Under the pieces are notes generated by a model that saw nothing but the letters and a program-made list of their open reading frames with translations, was not told the origin of the DNA and did no database searches. A stretch of 59,481 nucleotides of DNA from an uncultured Acetatifactor sp. (lineage in GTDB: Bacteria; Bacillota; Clostridia; Lachnospirales; Lachnospiraceae): positions 1 to 59,481 of the forward strand of contig NZ_CAJUCP010000031.1 of the NCBI RefSeq assembly GCF_910585425.1, in the 5' to 3' direction. This document shows positions 9,812 through 17,921 of this stretch, one piece after another (position 1 is the stretch's first letter; each line of letters begins with the position of its first letter). Position numbers and translations under genes: made by a program.

Positions 9812-9838
9812 ATTGTACCACCCCCCCTAGTTTGTCAA
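9812..9838 (-). promoter_or_regulatory. Candidate promoter of the fucosidase/ABC operon
   Basis: On the minus strand TTGACA (9833-9838) and TACAAT (9812-9817) stand 15 bases apart, shorter than the best 17. The spacer contains a run of seven G. The hexamers are near consensus and lie about 45 bases before the first permease start. Confidence 0.5.
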
Positions 9839-10055
9839 GAGGAAATTGGTAAAATGACGGTTTTTATTGTATTTTCCCGTTATTTTGGGTCATTCTGCTG
9901 GCCAAATTTTGTTAAATATATTTATTTTCATGTTATAAAACCCAAAAGCATCAGGCCCTGGGCCTGTTTTCTCATGGCGGAACCGGCTCTGTACACTGAA
10001 CTGCCGCCGCGGCCCGCCCGCAGAACAGTTTAGCCCCGGCTGAACCATCCGTTGT
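9839..10055. other. Divergent intergenic region without a gene
   Basis: AT-rich spacer between the minus-strand sugar operon and the plus-strand regulator. It holds a short palindrome CAGGCCCTGGGCCTG at about 9957-9971 and a near-palindrome at 10028-10045 (GTTTAGCC and GGCTGAAC halves) just upstream of the regulator's -35 box, a possible operator. No reading frame was convincing. Confidence 0.4.
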
Positions 10056-10084
10056 TTTACAGGCCCCTCCTCTTTTGGTACAAT
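10056..10084 (+). promoter_or_regulatory. Promoter of the XRE/FlhA-like regulator gene
   Basis: TTTACA (10056-10061) and TACAAT (10079-10084) with a 17-base spacer. A small hairpin GTCCCG/CGGGAC follows in the leader, before GGGAGG and the ATG at 10144. Confidence 0.65.
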
Positions 10085-10143
10085 AGAATACATAAAAAAA
10101 CGTCCCGGCCGTGGGGCGGGACTCCAATCAGGGAGGTAAGAAC

Positions 10144-11013
10144 ATGAACAATAAGACGAACGAATTGATGCAGATAGGCCTGCGGCTGTCCAACTGCCGC
10201 CAGGACAGGAACATGACCCAGGAGGAGCTGGCGGGGCGGCTGGGGATAACGCCCCAGGCCGTGAGCAAATGGGAGCGGTGCATAAGCCTCCCGGACATCT
10301 CCATGCTCTCCGACCTGGCGCGGCTCCTGGAGGTCAGCGCGGACTGGCTGCTGGGGCTGAGCGTCTGCCGGGACTGGGCTGAGGACTGTGCCGACAGGGC
10401 TGCGGGAGATGACGCCCGGATCAGGCAGGTGCAGCAGGAGATGGGGAGCTGCCTGCGCGGCTGCCTGGACCCCCTGGAGCTGGCGTTCGGCATGGGCCTG
10501 GTGCCCGCGTTCGCCCAGGGCGCCTCTTTCCCGGAGCGGATCAGGGCGCTGAAGGTCAGCCTGGCCAAAGAGGGCATCTGGACGCCCATCGTCCGCATCC
10601 GGGACCTCTCCTCTCTGGGGGAAATGGAATTCGCCGTGCTCTCTTTTCACAATATCCTGTATTCCGAAGTACTGGATTCCGTAGATGACGGGACCCTGGA
10701 CCATATGCTGGGCAGGCTGGAGGAGACTGTCCGCGGCAGCTACCACGAAATCCTCTACCCGGACCTGGTAAAGGACATGGTGGACAATCTGAAAGTCCGG
10801 TATCCCGCGCTGATAGAGGGCATCGTGCCGGAGAAGATTTCCTACGGGCTGCTGACGGAGACGGCAAAAATCGTCCTGGCGGGCGGCATCCGCCCCTGCC
10901 TCTTCCCGAAGATGGTCGAGCTTCTGGAATGCGCCATGCGCCGCAGCCCAGATGCCACCCCGGAGGAGCTGGCGGAAGATATCCTCATCCAGATGAACAG
11001 GAAAAAGCAATGA
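10144..11013 (+). CDS. XRE-type HTH protein fused to a FlhA cytoplasmic-domain-like (FHIPEP) region
   Basis: 289 residues; start ATG at 10144 after GGGAGGTAAGAAC. Residues 9-70 are a typical XRE helix-turn-helix (MTQEELAGRLGITPQAVSKWE). Residues about 109-265 match, by eye, the cytoplasmic domain of FlhA/FHIPEP type III export proteins: DPLELAFGMGLVP, then RIRALKVSLAKEG with VRIRD, then LEETVRGSYHEIL, DMVDNLK, YPALIEGIVP and LLTETAKIVL. FlhA would have a longer stretch between VRIRD and the helical part, so the ring-forming subdomain appears shortened. There is no membrane segment and no flagellar gene nearby. Likely role: DNA-binding regulator whose sensor borrows an export-gate fold. The XRE part is secure; the FlhA likeness should be tested by profile search. 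Confidence 0.85.
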   Translation: MNNKTNELMQIGLRLSNCRQDRNMTQEELAGRLGITPQAVSKWERCISLPDISMLSDLARLLEVSADWLLGLSVCRDWAEDCADRAAGDDARIRQVQQEMGSCLRGCLDPLELAFGMGLVPAFAQGASFPERIRALKVSLAKEGIWTPIVRIRDLSSLGEMEFAVLSFHNILYSEVLDSVDDGTLDHMLGRLEETVRGSYHEILYPDLVKDMVDNLKVRYPALIEGIVPEKISYGLLTETAKIVLAGGIRPCLFPKMVELLECAMRRSPDATPEELAEDILIQMNRKKQ

Positions 11014-11150
11014 CTGCTTCCTTCTTATACCTGGCTGATAAAAGAGGGCTTTTCGGCAGAAGAAATGGATTTCTTCGACCGATTTATGCACAGCAATGCC
11101 CATTTGTTCTACAAATATGGCACAAATGGAGGGGTGCAGATGGGGCATCC

Positions 11151-11879
11151 TCATCCCCGGCCTTCCGCCAGCATGCCCATGAGCCGGCTCCAATGGGAGA
11201 CGGTCAGCACATCTGCCTCCTCCCGGACAGGCTCCTGCGCCGCGCCTGTGTACCAGACAGGGAAGAGGCCCGCCTCCCTGGCGCCGACTACATCGCATTC
11301 GTAATTGTCTCCGATATACCACGCGTCTTCCGGCCCCAGGCCCGCCTTCTCCAGCGCCAGGTGGAAGATCCGTCTGTTGGGCTTGCGGAACAGGTACTCG
11401 CTGCTGGCGATGACAAATTCGAATGTATGCCCGGGCAGCAGGGCCTCTATCCGCTCCCGGACCGTCTCGCCGCCGAAGGCGATATTGCTGATGACCCCTG
11501 TCCGGATGCCCTGCTCCCGCAGGAACTCCAGGAATTCTTCGATGCCCTCCGTGGGCGTCCCCGGAGCCGCGGCGTCCCAGAAGATCCTGTCGGTCTCCCT
11601 GGCCGTCAGGGACAGCCGGATGCCCATGGATTCATAGAGATACGCCGTGAACATATGGTTCGGCACCTCCACCTGGAACAGATGTCGCCTGGCTGGGTCG
11701 AACCGGCCCAGTCCGGCGTTGATCTCGTCAGCGGCGGCCTGCACCTGTGCCGCCGTGAAGCCATGTCTGTTCTCCGTGGCATGGCGCAGCACCGCCTCCG
11801 TGCCCTTTATCCCGTCGAACCGCCCTTCGTCCGCCAGGGTCTGGCCATAATCGAACAGGATCATCTTTGGTCTTTTCAT
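11151..11879 (-). CDS. HAD family hydrolase
   Basis: A 242-residue haloacid-dehalogenase-type hydrolase, probably a phosphatase. Start ATG at 11879 with GGAAGGAG eight bases upstream. Motif I reads ILFDYGQTL: the nucleophile Asp10 is present but the usual second Asp is Gly, as in some HAD subfamilies. Motif II is VISNIAFGG, the motif III lysine is in FRKPNRRIF and motif IV is YIGDNYECDVVGA. The alpha-helical cap lies between residues 20 and 110. It is convergent with the regulator gene and divergent from ktrB. The substrate is unknown. Confidence 0.88.
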   Translation of the reverse strand: MKRPKMILFDYGQTLADEGRFDGIKGTEAVLRHATENRHGFTAAQVQAAADEINAGLGRFDPARRHLFQVEVPNHMFTAYLYESMGIRLSLTARETDRIFWDAAAPGTPTEGIEEFLEFLREQGIRTGVISNIAFGGETVRERIEALLPGHTFEFVIASSEYLFRKPNRRIFHLALEKAGLGPEDAWYIGDNYECDVVGAREAGLFPVWYTGAAQEPVREEADVLTVSHWSRLMGMLAEGRG

Positions 11880-11905
11880 TTTATCCACTCCTTCCGGTTT
11901 ATTTG

Positions 11906-11934
11906 ATTTTAAAACATTATCCGCTTTCCTGCAA
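11906..11934 (-). promoter_or_regulatory. Candidate promoter of the HAD hydrolase gene
   Basis: On the minus strand TTGCAG (11929-11934) and TAAAAT (11906-11911) are 17 bases apart, about 27 bases before the start codon at 11879. Confidence 0.5.
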
Positions 11935-11992
11935 TCCCTATGTTGCTCTTCACGGCTTCGCCGCTGGGCCGCCGTTTCCGCCAGGGCAGTTT

Positions 11993-12021
11993 TTGACAGT
12001 TTCGGATTTTCGTAGTATACT
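11993..12021 (+). promoter_or_regulatory. Promoter of ktrBA
   Basis: TTGACA (11993-11998) and TATACT (12016-12021), spacer 17: close to the housekeeping consensus. The leader to the ktrB ATG is about 85 bases. That is short for a c-di-AMP (ydaO) riboswitch and I see no such fold. Confidence 0.75.
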
Positions 12022-12114
12022 GACATCTGGAATTATTTTCTTCCACAATACCGGCAGTAAAGATGACATAATCATAAAAAGAAAAGGAAGGACGTTTCGG
12101 CGTTTATACATGAT

Positions 12115-13461
12115 ATGAAAAAGCGAAAAACCACAACCACCGGAATCATCATGCTGGGCTTCCTCCTGGGCGCGCTCCTGGGGGCGGTGCTCCTCACTCT
12201 CCCTGTCAGCACCAGGCCCGGCCAGTCCATAGGCTTCCTGGATGCCCTCTTCGTGTCCACCTCCGGCATCTGCGTCACAGGCCTGTCCACCGTCAACATC
12301 GGCCAGACCTTCTCCGTCTTTGGGCAAATCATCCTGCTGCTGCTCATCCAGTTCGGGGGGCTGGGCATCGTGACCTTCACCACCATGGTCCTGTGGATGT
12401 TCCGCCGCCGGATCACCCTGTCGGACAGGATGCTGATTCAGAGCGCCTACAATCTGGACACCCTCTCCGGGCTGGTGCGGCTCACCATGCGCATCCTGAA
12501 GGTGACCCTGTGCCTGGAGGGCATGGGAGCTATTGGCTACGCATTTGTCTTCATCCCGGAATTCGGCCTAAAGGGCATCTGGTACAGCGTCTTCCACGCG
12601 GTATCCGCTTTCTGCAACGCGGGGATAGACCTGCTGGGAGGCAACAGCTTCTGCGGGTACAGGGGAAATGTCATCGTAAACCTCACCACGGTCTTCCTGA
12701 TCATCGTCAGCGGGCTGGGCTTTCCGGTGTACTGGGAGGTGGCCAGGGTGGCGGGGCCCCGCAGGAAAAAGGGCCCGTACCCCCGCAAGATGAACCTGCA
12801 GGCGAAAATCGTGCTGGCCGCCACCCTCACGCTGATCCTGGCGGGCACGGCATTGACCCTGCTCTTCGAATACGACAACCCGGACACCTTAGGGCTATTG
12901 AGCTGGCCCGAAAAGGGGCTGGCGGCGCTGTTCCAGTCCGTGACCCTGCGCACCGCGGGTTTCGCCACCATCCCCCAGGAAAACTTCCGGCCTGCCTCCT
13001 GCCTGGTGTACCTGGTGTTCATGTTCATCGGCGGCTCCCCCGCGGGAACGGCAGGGGGCGTGAAGACCGTGACCATCGTCATGCTCATCGCCTCCATGCT
13101 GGCCAATATCAAGGGGAAAAAGGACGTCACCGTCATGAACCGGAAGATTGCGGACGAAGCCATCCGCCGGTGCGTGGCCATCGTGACCTTCAGCTTCTCC
13201 GTGCTGGTGGTGCTGACCATCGCCCTGCTGGCCGTGCAGCGCAGCGGCTTCCTGGACACTTTGTACGAAATGACCTCCGCCATCGCCACGGTAGGGCTGT
13301 CAAGGGGGCTCACCGGGGCCCTGTACCCCGCCGGGAAGCTGATTGTGGCCCTCACCATGTACCTGGGCAGGATCGGCCCCATCACCCTGGCGCTGGTCTT
13401 CAACAGCCGCACGCCGGCGGACAATATTTCCTATGCGGACAGTAAGGTCATCATTGGGTAG
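12115..13461 (+). CDS. ktrB: KtrB/TrkH-type potassium channel subunit
   Basis: A 448-residue membrane protein of the TrkH/KtrB family that lets K+ (often driven by Na+) into the cell. Four pore-loop repeats can be seen: STSGICVTGLSTV, SAFCNAGIDLLGG, VTLRTAGFATI and SAIATVGLSRG, each with a conserved glycine of the selectivity filter. The third membrane unit carries GGSPAGTAGGVKT, the gating-loop region of the family. The ribosome site is weak: GGAAGG is 22 bases before the ATG. The regulatory subunit gene follows 18 bases downstream. Confidence 0.95.
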   Translation: MKKRKTTTTGIIMLGFLLGALLGAVLLTLPVSTRPGQSIGFLDALFVSTSGICVTGLSTVNIGQTFSVFGQIILLLLIQFGGLGIVTFTTMVLWMFRRRITLSDRMLIQSAYNLDTLSGLVRLTMRILKVTLCLEGMGAIGYAFVFIPEFGLKGIWYSVFHAVSAFCNAGIDLLGGNSFCGYRGNVIVNLTTVFLIIVSGLGFPVYWEVARVAGPRRKKGPYPRKMNLQAKIVLAATLTLILAGTALTLLFEYDNPDTLGLLSWPEKGLAALFQSVTLRTAGFATIPQENFRPASCLVYLVFMFIGGSPAGTAGGVKTVTIVMLIASMLANIKGKKDVTVMNRKIADEAIRRCVAIVTFSFSVLVVLTIALLAVQRSGFLDTLYEMTSAIATVGLSRGLTGALYPAGKLIVALTMYLGRIGPITLALVFNSRTPADNISYADSKVIIG

Positions 13462-13479
13462 AAAGAAGGAGAATCCATC

Positions 13480-14160
13480 ATGAAAAAACAATCCCAAAAA
13501 GAATACATCGTCATCGGCCTGGGCCGTTTCGGCAGCAGCATCGCCATGCAGCTGGAGGCCAACGGCTGCAAGGTCCTGGCCATCGACCGCAACGAGCAGC
13601 GGGTCCGGCTCATAGCCGATTACGTCACCCTGGCCATGTGCCTGGACGTGGCCAACGACGAGGCCCTGGAGGAGCTGGGGGGCCGGAATTTCGACGGCGC
13701 GGTGATCTCCATCGGCCACAGCCTGGACGCCTCGGTGCTGGCCACCATCTGGGCCAAGGAGCAGGGCATCAGCCAGATCATCGCCAAGGCCTACGATGAG
13801 AAGCAGGGCAAGATCCTCACCAAGATAGGCGCGGACAAAATCGTCTATCCCGAGAAGGAGATCGGCGTCCAGCTCGCAAACGATTTAGCGTTCAACAATA
13901 TGTTCGACACCATAGAGCTGTCCTCCGAATACTCCATCGGCGAGATCATCACCCCCACGGACTGGATCGGCAAGGACCTGCGGACCCTGAAGCTGCGGGA
14001 GAAATACGGCGTCAACGCCATCGCCGTCAAGCGGGGCGGGACGCTTCTGGTGAATCCCCCCGCAGACCAGCCCACCAAGAAGGACGATGTGTTCATGCTC
14101 CTGGGCACCAATTCCACCCTGAAGAAAATCGCCAGCGCCAACGCCCCGCGGAAGAACTGA
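13480..14160 (+). CDS. ktrA: KtrA/TrkA-type RCK regulatory subunit
   Basis: A 226-residue cytoplasmic ring subunit that gates KtrB. The N-terminal RCK_N (Rossmann) domain has GLGRFGSSIA and an acidic residue at the end of the second strand (VLAIDRN), the pattern for nucleotide binding. The C-terminal RCK_C domain spans about residues 140-220 and could bind c-di-AMP, as in other Firmicutes KtrA (family knowledge, not shown here). The ATG has AGAAGGAG upstream. It forms an operon with ktrB. Convergent with the Mrp-like operon, about 110 bases away. Confidence 0.95.
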   Translation: MKKQSQKEYIVIGLGRFGSSIAMQLEANGCKVLAIDRNEQRVRLIADYVTLAMCLDVANDEALEELGGRNFDGAVISIGHSLDASVLATIWAKEQGISQIIAKAYDEKQGKILTKIGADKIVYPEKEIGVQLANDLAFNNMFDTIELSSEYSIGEIITPTDWIGKDLRTLKLREKYGVNAIAVKRGGTLLVNPPADQPTKKDDVFMLLGTNSTLKKIASANAPRKN

Positions 14161-14271
14161 GGCCGCGGCCCGAAGCCCCATCCCCGGGAAGCGGCACCGG
14201 CCCTATAGCGCAGCCGCAATGCGCCCTCCGGACTCATGCAGCTTTGCAGCAACCCGCAGCCGAATCCCCGC

Positions 14272-16374
14272 CTACCACCAGATAATATAGAGCAGCGTCA
14301 GCGCCAGGCCGATGCAGAACAGCAGCAGCCCGAAGGACAGGCTCCGCTGGATGATGCGGTTGGTCTCCCTGAACTGCTCGTTCTTCACCGCCGCCAGGTG
14401 CACATAGTCCCTGTGGAGCGGCGACTTTCTGCGCCAGGTGCGGTTGCCCAGGCCCTGGAGCGCATTCATGGCCCTGCCGACGCCCTCTGTGAGCGCGTTC
14501 CCCTCGGGCCGCTCACAGGGCAGAGGGCTGTCCCGGTACAGGGTCTTGCGCAGCAGCACCACCAGGCTGTCCGCCAGGCAGTCCAGGCTCCTGCACGCCA
14601 CGCCCAGCACCCAGGGCAGGGCACGCAGCATCAGGGGCCTGTACAGAAGCTCCTCCAGGTCCAGCCACCCGGGCCATGCATCCACATATCGGCCGTCCCG
14701 GCCTCTCAGCGCCCTACGGATGAAAAGCAGGTACACCGCCGCGCCGATGCCCAGGGAGATCAGGCCGCCCTTCAGATTCCCGGGGCTGAAATAATCCACG
14801 GCCTCTCCCGTCCCCGTAATCCCCATGAAGCCCTGGGCCAGCCCGGCCGCCCTGTCCATCAGGGCATGTGGGCACAGCCCCCACATCAGCAGCGCCGCAG
14901 CGCTCCCTGTCAGGGCGAAAGCGCTGGCCGGCTTCATGTACCTCTCTCTCCTGTCATAGCCCTCCTGCTTCGCGGGATCCTGGTTCCTCTCCAGGAAGAT
15001 CGCCGCAAACAGCTTGGCCATATAGGCCGCCGTGAGCCCGCCGGAGAACAGGAACGCGTATTCCAGCGCCCTCATCGCGGCCCCGCCCCCGCACGCTGCG
15101 ATGCCCTCATGGAGCAGGGTCTTGCTGACATAGCCGCCGAAGAGGGGAACCCCGCCCAGAGCCAGCGCCCCTGTCAGGAAGATGGTGCCGAGCAGGGGCT
15201 TCCTCCTGCCAAAGCCCCTGATATCGTTCAGGTTCAGGGCATGGGCATTCCTGTAGATCACCCCCGCGGCCAGGAACAGCACCAGCTTGATCAGGGAGTG
15301 GTTCACCATGTGCAGAAATGTCCCATGGACCGCCAATATACGGTATTCCGCACTTCCCTCTGCGTCCGGCAGTCCCATCACCCCGATTCCTATGAGGATA
15401 AAGCCGATCTGGGACATGGAGGAACAGGCCAGCGTCCGCTTCAGATCCACGGAGAACACCGCCAGCACGGCGCCCCCCAGCATGGTAGCCGCCCCCAGGG
15501 CCAGGACCAGGCCGCTCCAGGCCCTGTCCCCGGGAAACAGCCGGCAGCCCAGAATCAGGATGCCGAAGACCCCCGTCTTGGTCAGGATGCCGGACAGCAG
15601 CGCGGAGGCAGGGGCAGGGGCCACGGGATGGGCCTTGGGCAGCCAGATATGCAGAGGGAAAGCCCCCGCCTTGGCCCCGAAGCCTGTGAGCAGGCAGGCC
15701 CCTGCGGCGTACAGCAGGTTCTTCTCCCCGCAGGCCTCCGCTGCCACGGACAGCTCTCCTATGTCCAGAGTGCCCAGCAGATGGTACAGCAGGAAGATGC
15801 CCATGAGCATCACCAGTCCTCCCGCCACCGCCACCGCCAGATAGGTGGCTGCGGCGCGCAGCGCAGGGCCGTTCTCCTCCTGGGCCACCCACACATAGGA
15901 GGTGAAGGACATGATCTCGAAGAAGACAAAAGTAGTATACAAGTCCGCGGACAGGAACACCCCCATGGTGGCCCCCAGCGTCCATAGCAGGAACAGGTAA
16001 AAGCGGCCCCGGCAGCGCTCCCCGGAGAAATACTCTCCTGAGAGGACGGCCGCCGTCATCCACATGAACGCCGCCACACAGCCGTAGAGATACCGGAAGC
16101 CGTCCATCTCAAAATGCAGCCCCAGGCCGCAGACCTCCGGAATGTCCAGCGAAGCCGCGGCCCCCGCGCTGATGCCAAGATATGACACGACTGTCATGAC
16201 TATGAACTCCAGGACCGCGCTTCCCCCCGCCACGGCGTCCTGCAGCCTCCCTCCGGGCCCTTCCTCCCGCGCAGCCTCTCCTCCCCTGCCGGGACGGCGC
16301 CCCGCCAGATACGCAAGGCCTCCTGCGAGAAACGGGAAAAATATCAAAAAAACCATTGCTGTCTCCAATTTCAT
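14272..16374 (-). CDS. Antiporter-like membrane subunit (NuoL/MrpA-type, PF00361), fourth copy
   Basis: About 700 residues; start ATG at 16374 behind GGAGGG, or GTG four codons earlier behind AAGGAGG. A proton-conducting subunit of the NuoL/M/N family with about 14 membrane segments. Charged residues of the proton path are visible: the Glu in FVFFEIMSF, the Lys in GAKAGAFPLHIWLPKAHP and the Lys in LTKTG. After residue 480 a long C-terminal extension carries more hydrophobic segments and a soluble part, ending in a last membrane helix. It is the last gene of the ten-gene antiporter operon. Confidence 0.9.
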   Translation of the reverse strand: MKLETAMVFLIFFPFLAGGLAYLAGRRPGRGGEAAREEGPGGRLQDAVAGGSAVLEFIVMTVVSYLGISAGAAASLDIPEVCGLGLHFEMDGFRYLYGCVAAFMWMTAAVLSGEYFSGERCRGRFYLFLLWTLGATMGVFLSADLYTTFVFFEIMSFTSYVWVAQEENGPALRAAATYLAVAVAGGLVMLMGIFLLYHLLGTLDIGELSVAAEACGEKNLLYAAGACLLTGFGAKAGAFPLHIWLPKAHPVAPAPASALLSGILTKTGVFGILILGCRLFPGDRAWSGLVLALGAATMLGGAVLAVFSVDLKRTLACSSMSQIGFILIGIGVMGLPDAEGSAEYRILAVHGTFLHMVNHSLIKLVLFLAAGVIYRNAHALNLNDIRGFGRRKPLLGTIFLTGALALGGVPLFGGYVSKTLLHEGIAACGGGAAMRALEYAFLFSGGLTAAYMAKLFAAIFLERNQDPAKQEGYDRRERYMKPASAFALTGSAAALLMWGLCPHALMDRAAGLAQGFMGITGTGEAVDYFSPGNLKGGLISLGIGAAVYLLFIRRALRGRDGRYVDAWPGWLDLEELLYRPLMLRALPWVLGVACRSLDCLADSLVVLLRKTLYRDSPLPCERPEGNALTEGVGRAMNALQGLGNRTWRRKSPLHRDYVHLAAVKNEQFRETNRIIQRSLSFGLLLFCIGLALTLLYIIWW

Positions 16375-16420
16375 ACATCCCTCCACGCCAGCGCCTCCTT
16401 CCCCGCAATGCCCGCAGGGC

Positions 16421-17896
16421 TCACATGCCTCCGCCCAGCCCCTGCTCCAGCGCCCCCATGACGGCCTCCGAACACAGGCCGGAGCATAGGATGAAAGCCG
16501 CGAACACCATAAGGGGCAGGAGCATTTTCCACCCGGGATCCCTCACCTCCGCTATGGAAGCACAGTCGAATCCCTCCCCCGGGAAAAAGGCCCGCACCAC
16601 GATACCGATCATATAGATCGCCGTCAGCAGCGCCGAAACCAGCAGCGCCGCCACGCCCCAGTAGCCAAGGGCCATCCCGCTCTCCACCGCCGCCTTCGCC
16701 AGATACCATTTGCTCACAAAGCCGCACAGCCCCGGCACGCCCGTCAAGGCCAGGGCCGACACCGTAAAGCACAGGAACACCCGGGGCATCCTCCGCCCCA
16801 GCCCGTCCAGCTCATGGACATAGCTGCGCCCCGTCTGATGAATCACGGCCCCGGCGCAGAGGAAGGCGCATATCTTCATAAAGGAATGGAACACCAGATG
16901 GCTCATGGCCCCCGTCAGCCCCGCGGGCGTCATCAGCGCCACGCCGAACAGGATATAGGACAGATTGCTCACTGTGGACCAGGCCAGCCGCCTCTTGAGA
17001 TGGGTCTCCTTCAAAGCCCGGCTGCAGCCGTACAGAATCGTGAAGACCACTAAAACCAGCACGGTCCGCTGGGCCCATGTGCCCCTGAGGAGCCGCGTGC
17101 CGAAGCTGAAATAGGTGACCCGCATCACCGCAAAGGCCCCCGTGTTCACCACCGCCACCGCGTGGAGCAGCGCCGTCACCGGGGTGGGCGCCACGCCTGC
17201 CTTTGGCAGCCAGGAGGAAAACGGCCACATGGCTGTCTTCACCGAGAACCCGCAGAAGCACAGCACATAGACCGCCAGCAGCGTGTCCTTCTTCTCCCGG
17301 ATGTTCGCCATGTCCAGCACCCCTCCCGGCACAAAGGAGGAGGTGGAGCCATAGACCAGCACGAAGATCATGCCGATGAACGCGAAGGCCGCGCCCCCCA
17401 GCATGTAGTACAGATACGCCCTGCTGGCGCGTATGGCCTCTCTGCTCCTGGTATGCATCACCAGCGGCAGCGTCACAAGGCTCAGCATCTCGAAGAAGAA
17501 ATACATGGTCAGGATATTCTCCGACAGGGCCACCCCCAAAGTGATGCCGTAGGTGGCCGTATAGAACAGGAAAAAGGATTCCGCGCCCTCCTCCCTCTCC
17601 ATGTATGCGAAGGCGTACAGCATGGCAAAGGGCCAGAGGAAGGCCACCAGCCCCGCGAACACCGCCCCCGGCCCGTCCAGCCGCAGGGTGATGCTCAGGT
17701 CGTGCATGAAACGGAATACCGTAATCGTCCCCCGGGGCGCATGGAACAGCATCCAGCATACCAGCGCGGAATTGGCGCAGACCGCCGTCTCCAGATAGAT
17801 CCACATGGCCCTTCTGCCGCGGAAGGACAAAAGCGGCAGCAGAATGCCTGTAAATATGGGCAGGATCACCACTATCAACATCATGACTTCCCTCAT
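16421..17896 (-). CDS. Antiporter-like membrane subunit (NuoL/M/N-type, PF00361), third copy
   Basis: About 491 residues from ATG 17896 (AGAAAGGG upstream; an ATG pair 12 bases later is possible). About 14 membrane segments. The conserved Glu is in YFFFEMLSL and a Lys in SVKTAMWPFSSWLPKAG. Where sister subunits have a lysine in the next helix (VIVKSG, ILTKTG) this one reads AVAVVNTGAF, so a key channel lysine may be replaced by Asn. It probably forms one proton or sodium channel in the complex. Confidence 0.9.
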   Translation of the reverse strand: MREVMMLIVVILPIFTGILLPLLSFRGRRAMWIYLETAVCANSALVCWMLFHAPRGTITVFRFMHDLSITLRLDGPGAVFAGLVAFLWPFAMLYAFAYMEREEGAESFFLFYTATYGITLGVALSENILTMYFFFEMLSLVTLPLVMHTRSREAIRASRAYLYYMLGGAAFAFIGMIFVLVYGSTSSFVPGGVLDMANIREKKDTLLAVYVLCFCGFSVKTAMWPFSSWLPKAGVAPTPVTALLHAVAVVNTGAFAVMRVTYFSFGTRLLRGTWAQRTVLVLVVFTILYGCSRALKETHLKRRLAWSTVSNLSYILFGVALMTPAGLTGAMSHLVFHSFMKICAFLCAGAVIHQTGRSYVHELDGLGRRMPRVFLCFTVSALALTGVPGLCGFVSKWYLAKAAVESGMALGYWGVAALLVSALLTAIYMIGIVVRAFFPGEGFDCASIAEVRDPGWKMLLPLMVFAAFILCSGLCSEAVMGALEQGLGGGM

Positions 17897-17921
17897 GGCA
17901 CAAACCCTTTCTCTGTCATTG

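Noticed and set aside
10057..11322. Minus-strand frame of 421 codons
   Set aside because: Antisense of the XRE/FlhA-like gene and part of the HAD region; composition is shadow-like and there is no ribosome site.
12022..12114. c-di-AMP (ydaO) riboswitch before ktrB
   Set aside because: The leader is only about 85 bases and shows no stem arrangement of that kind.
14236..15987. Long plus-strand frame of 583 codons
   Set aside because: It is the antisense of an antiporter-subunit gene, rich in Gln/Pro/His without domain features. GC-rich genes often leave such open antisense frames.
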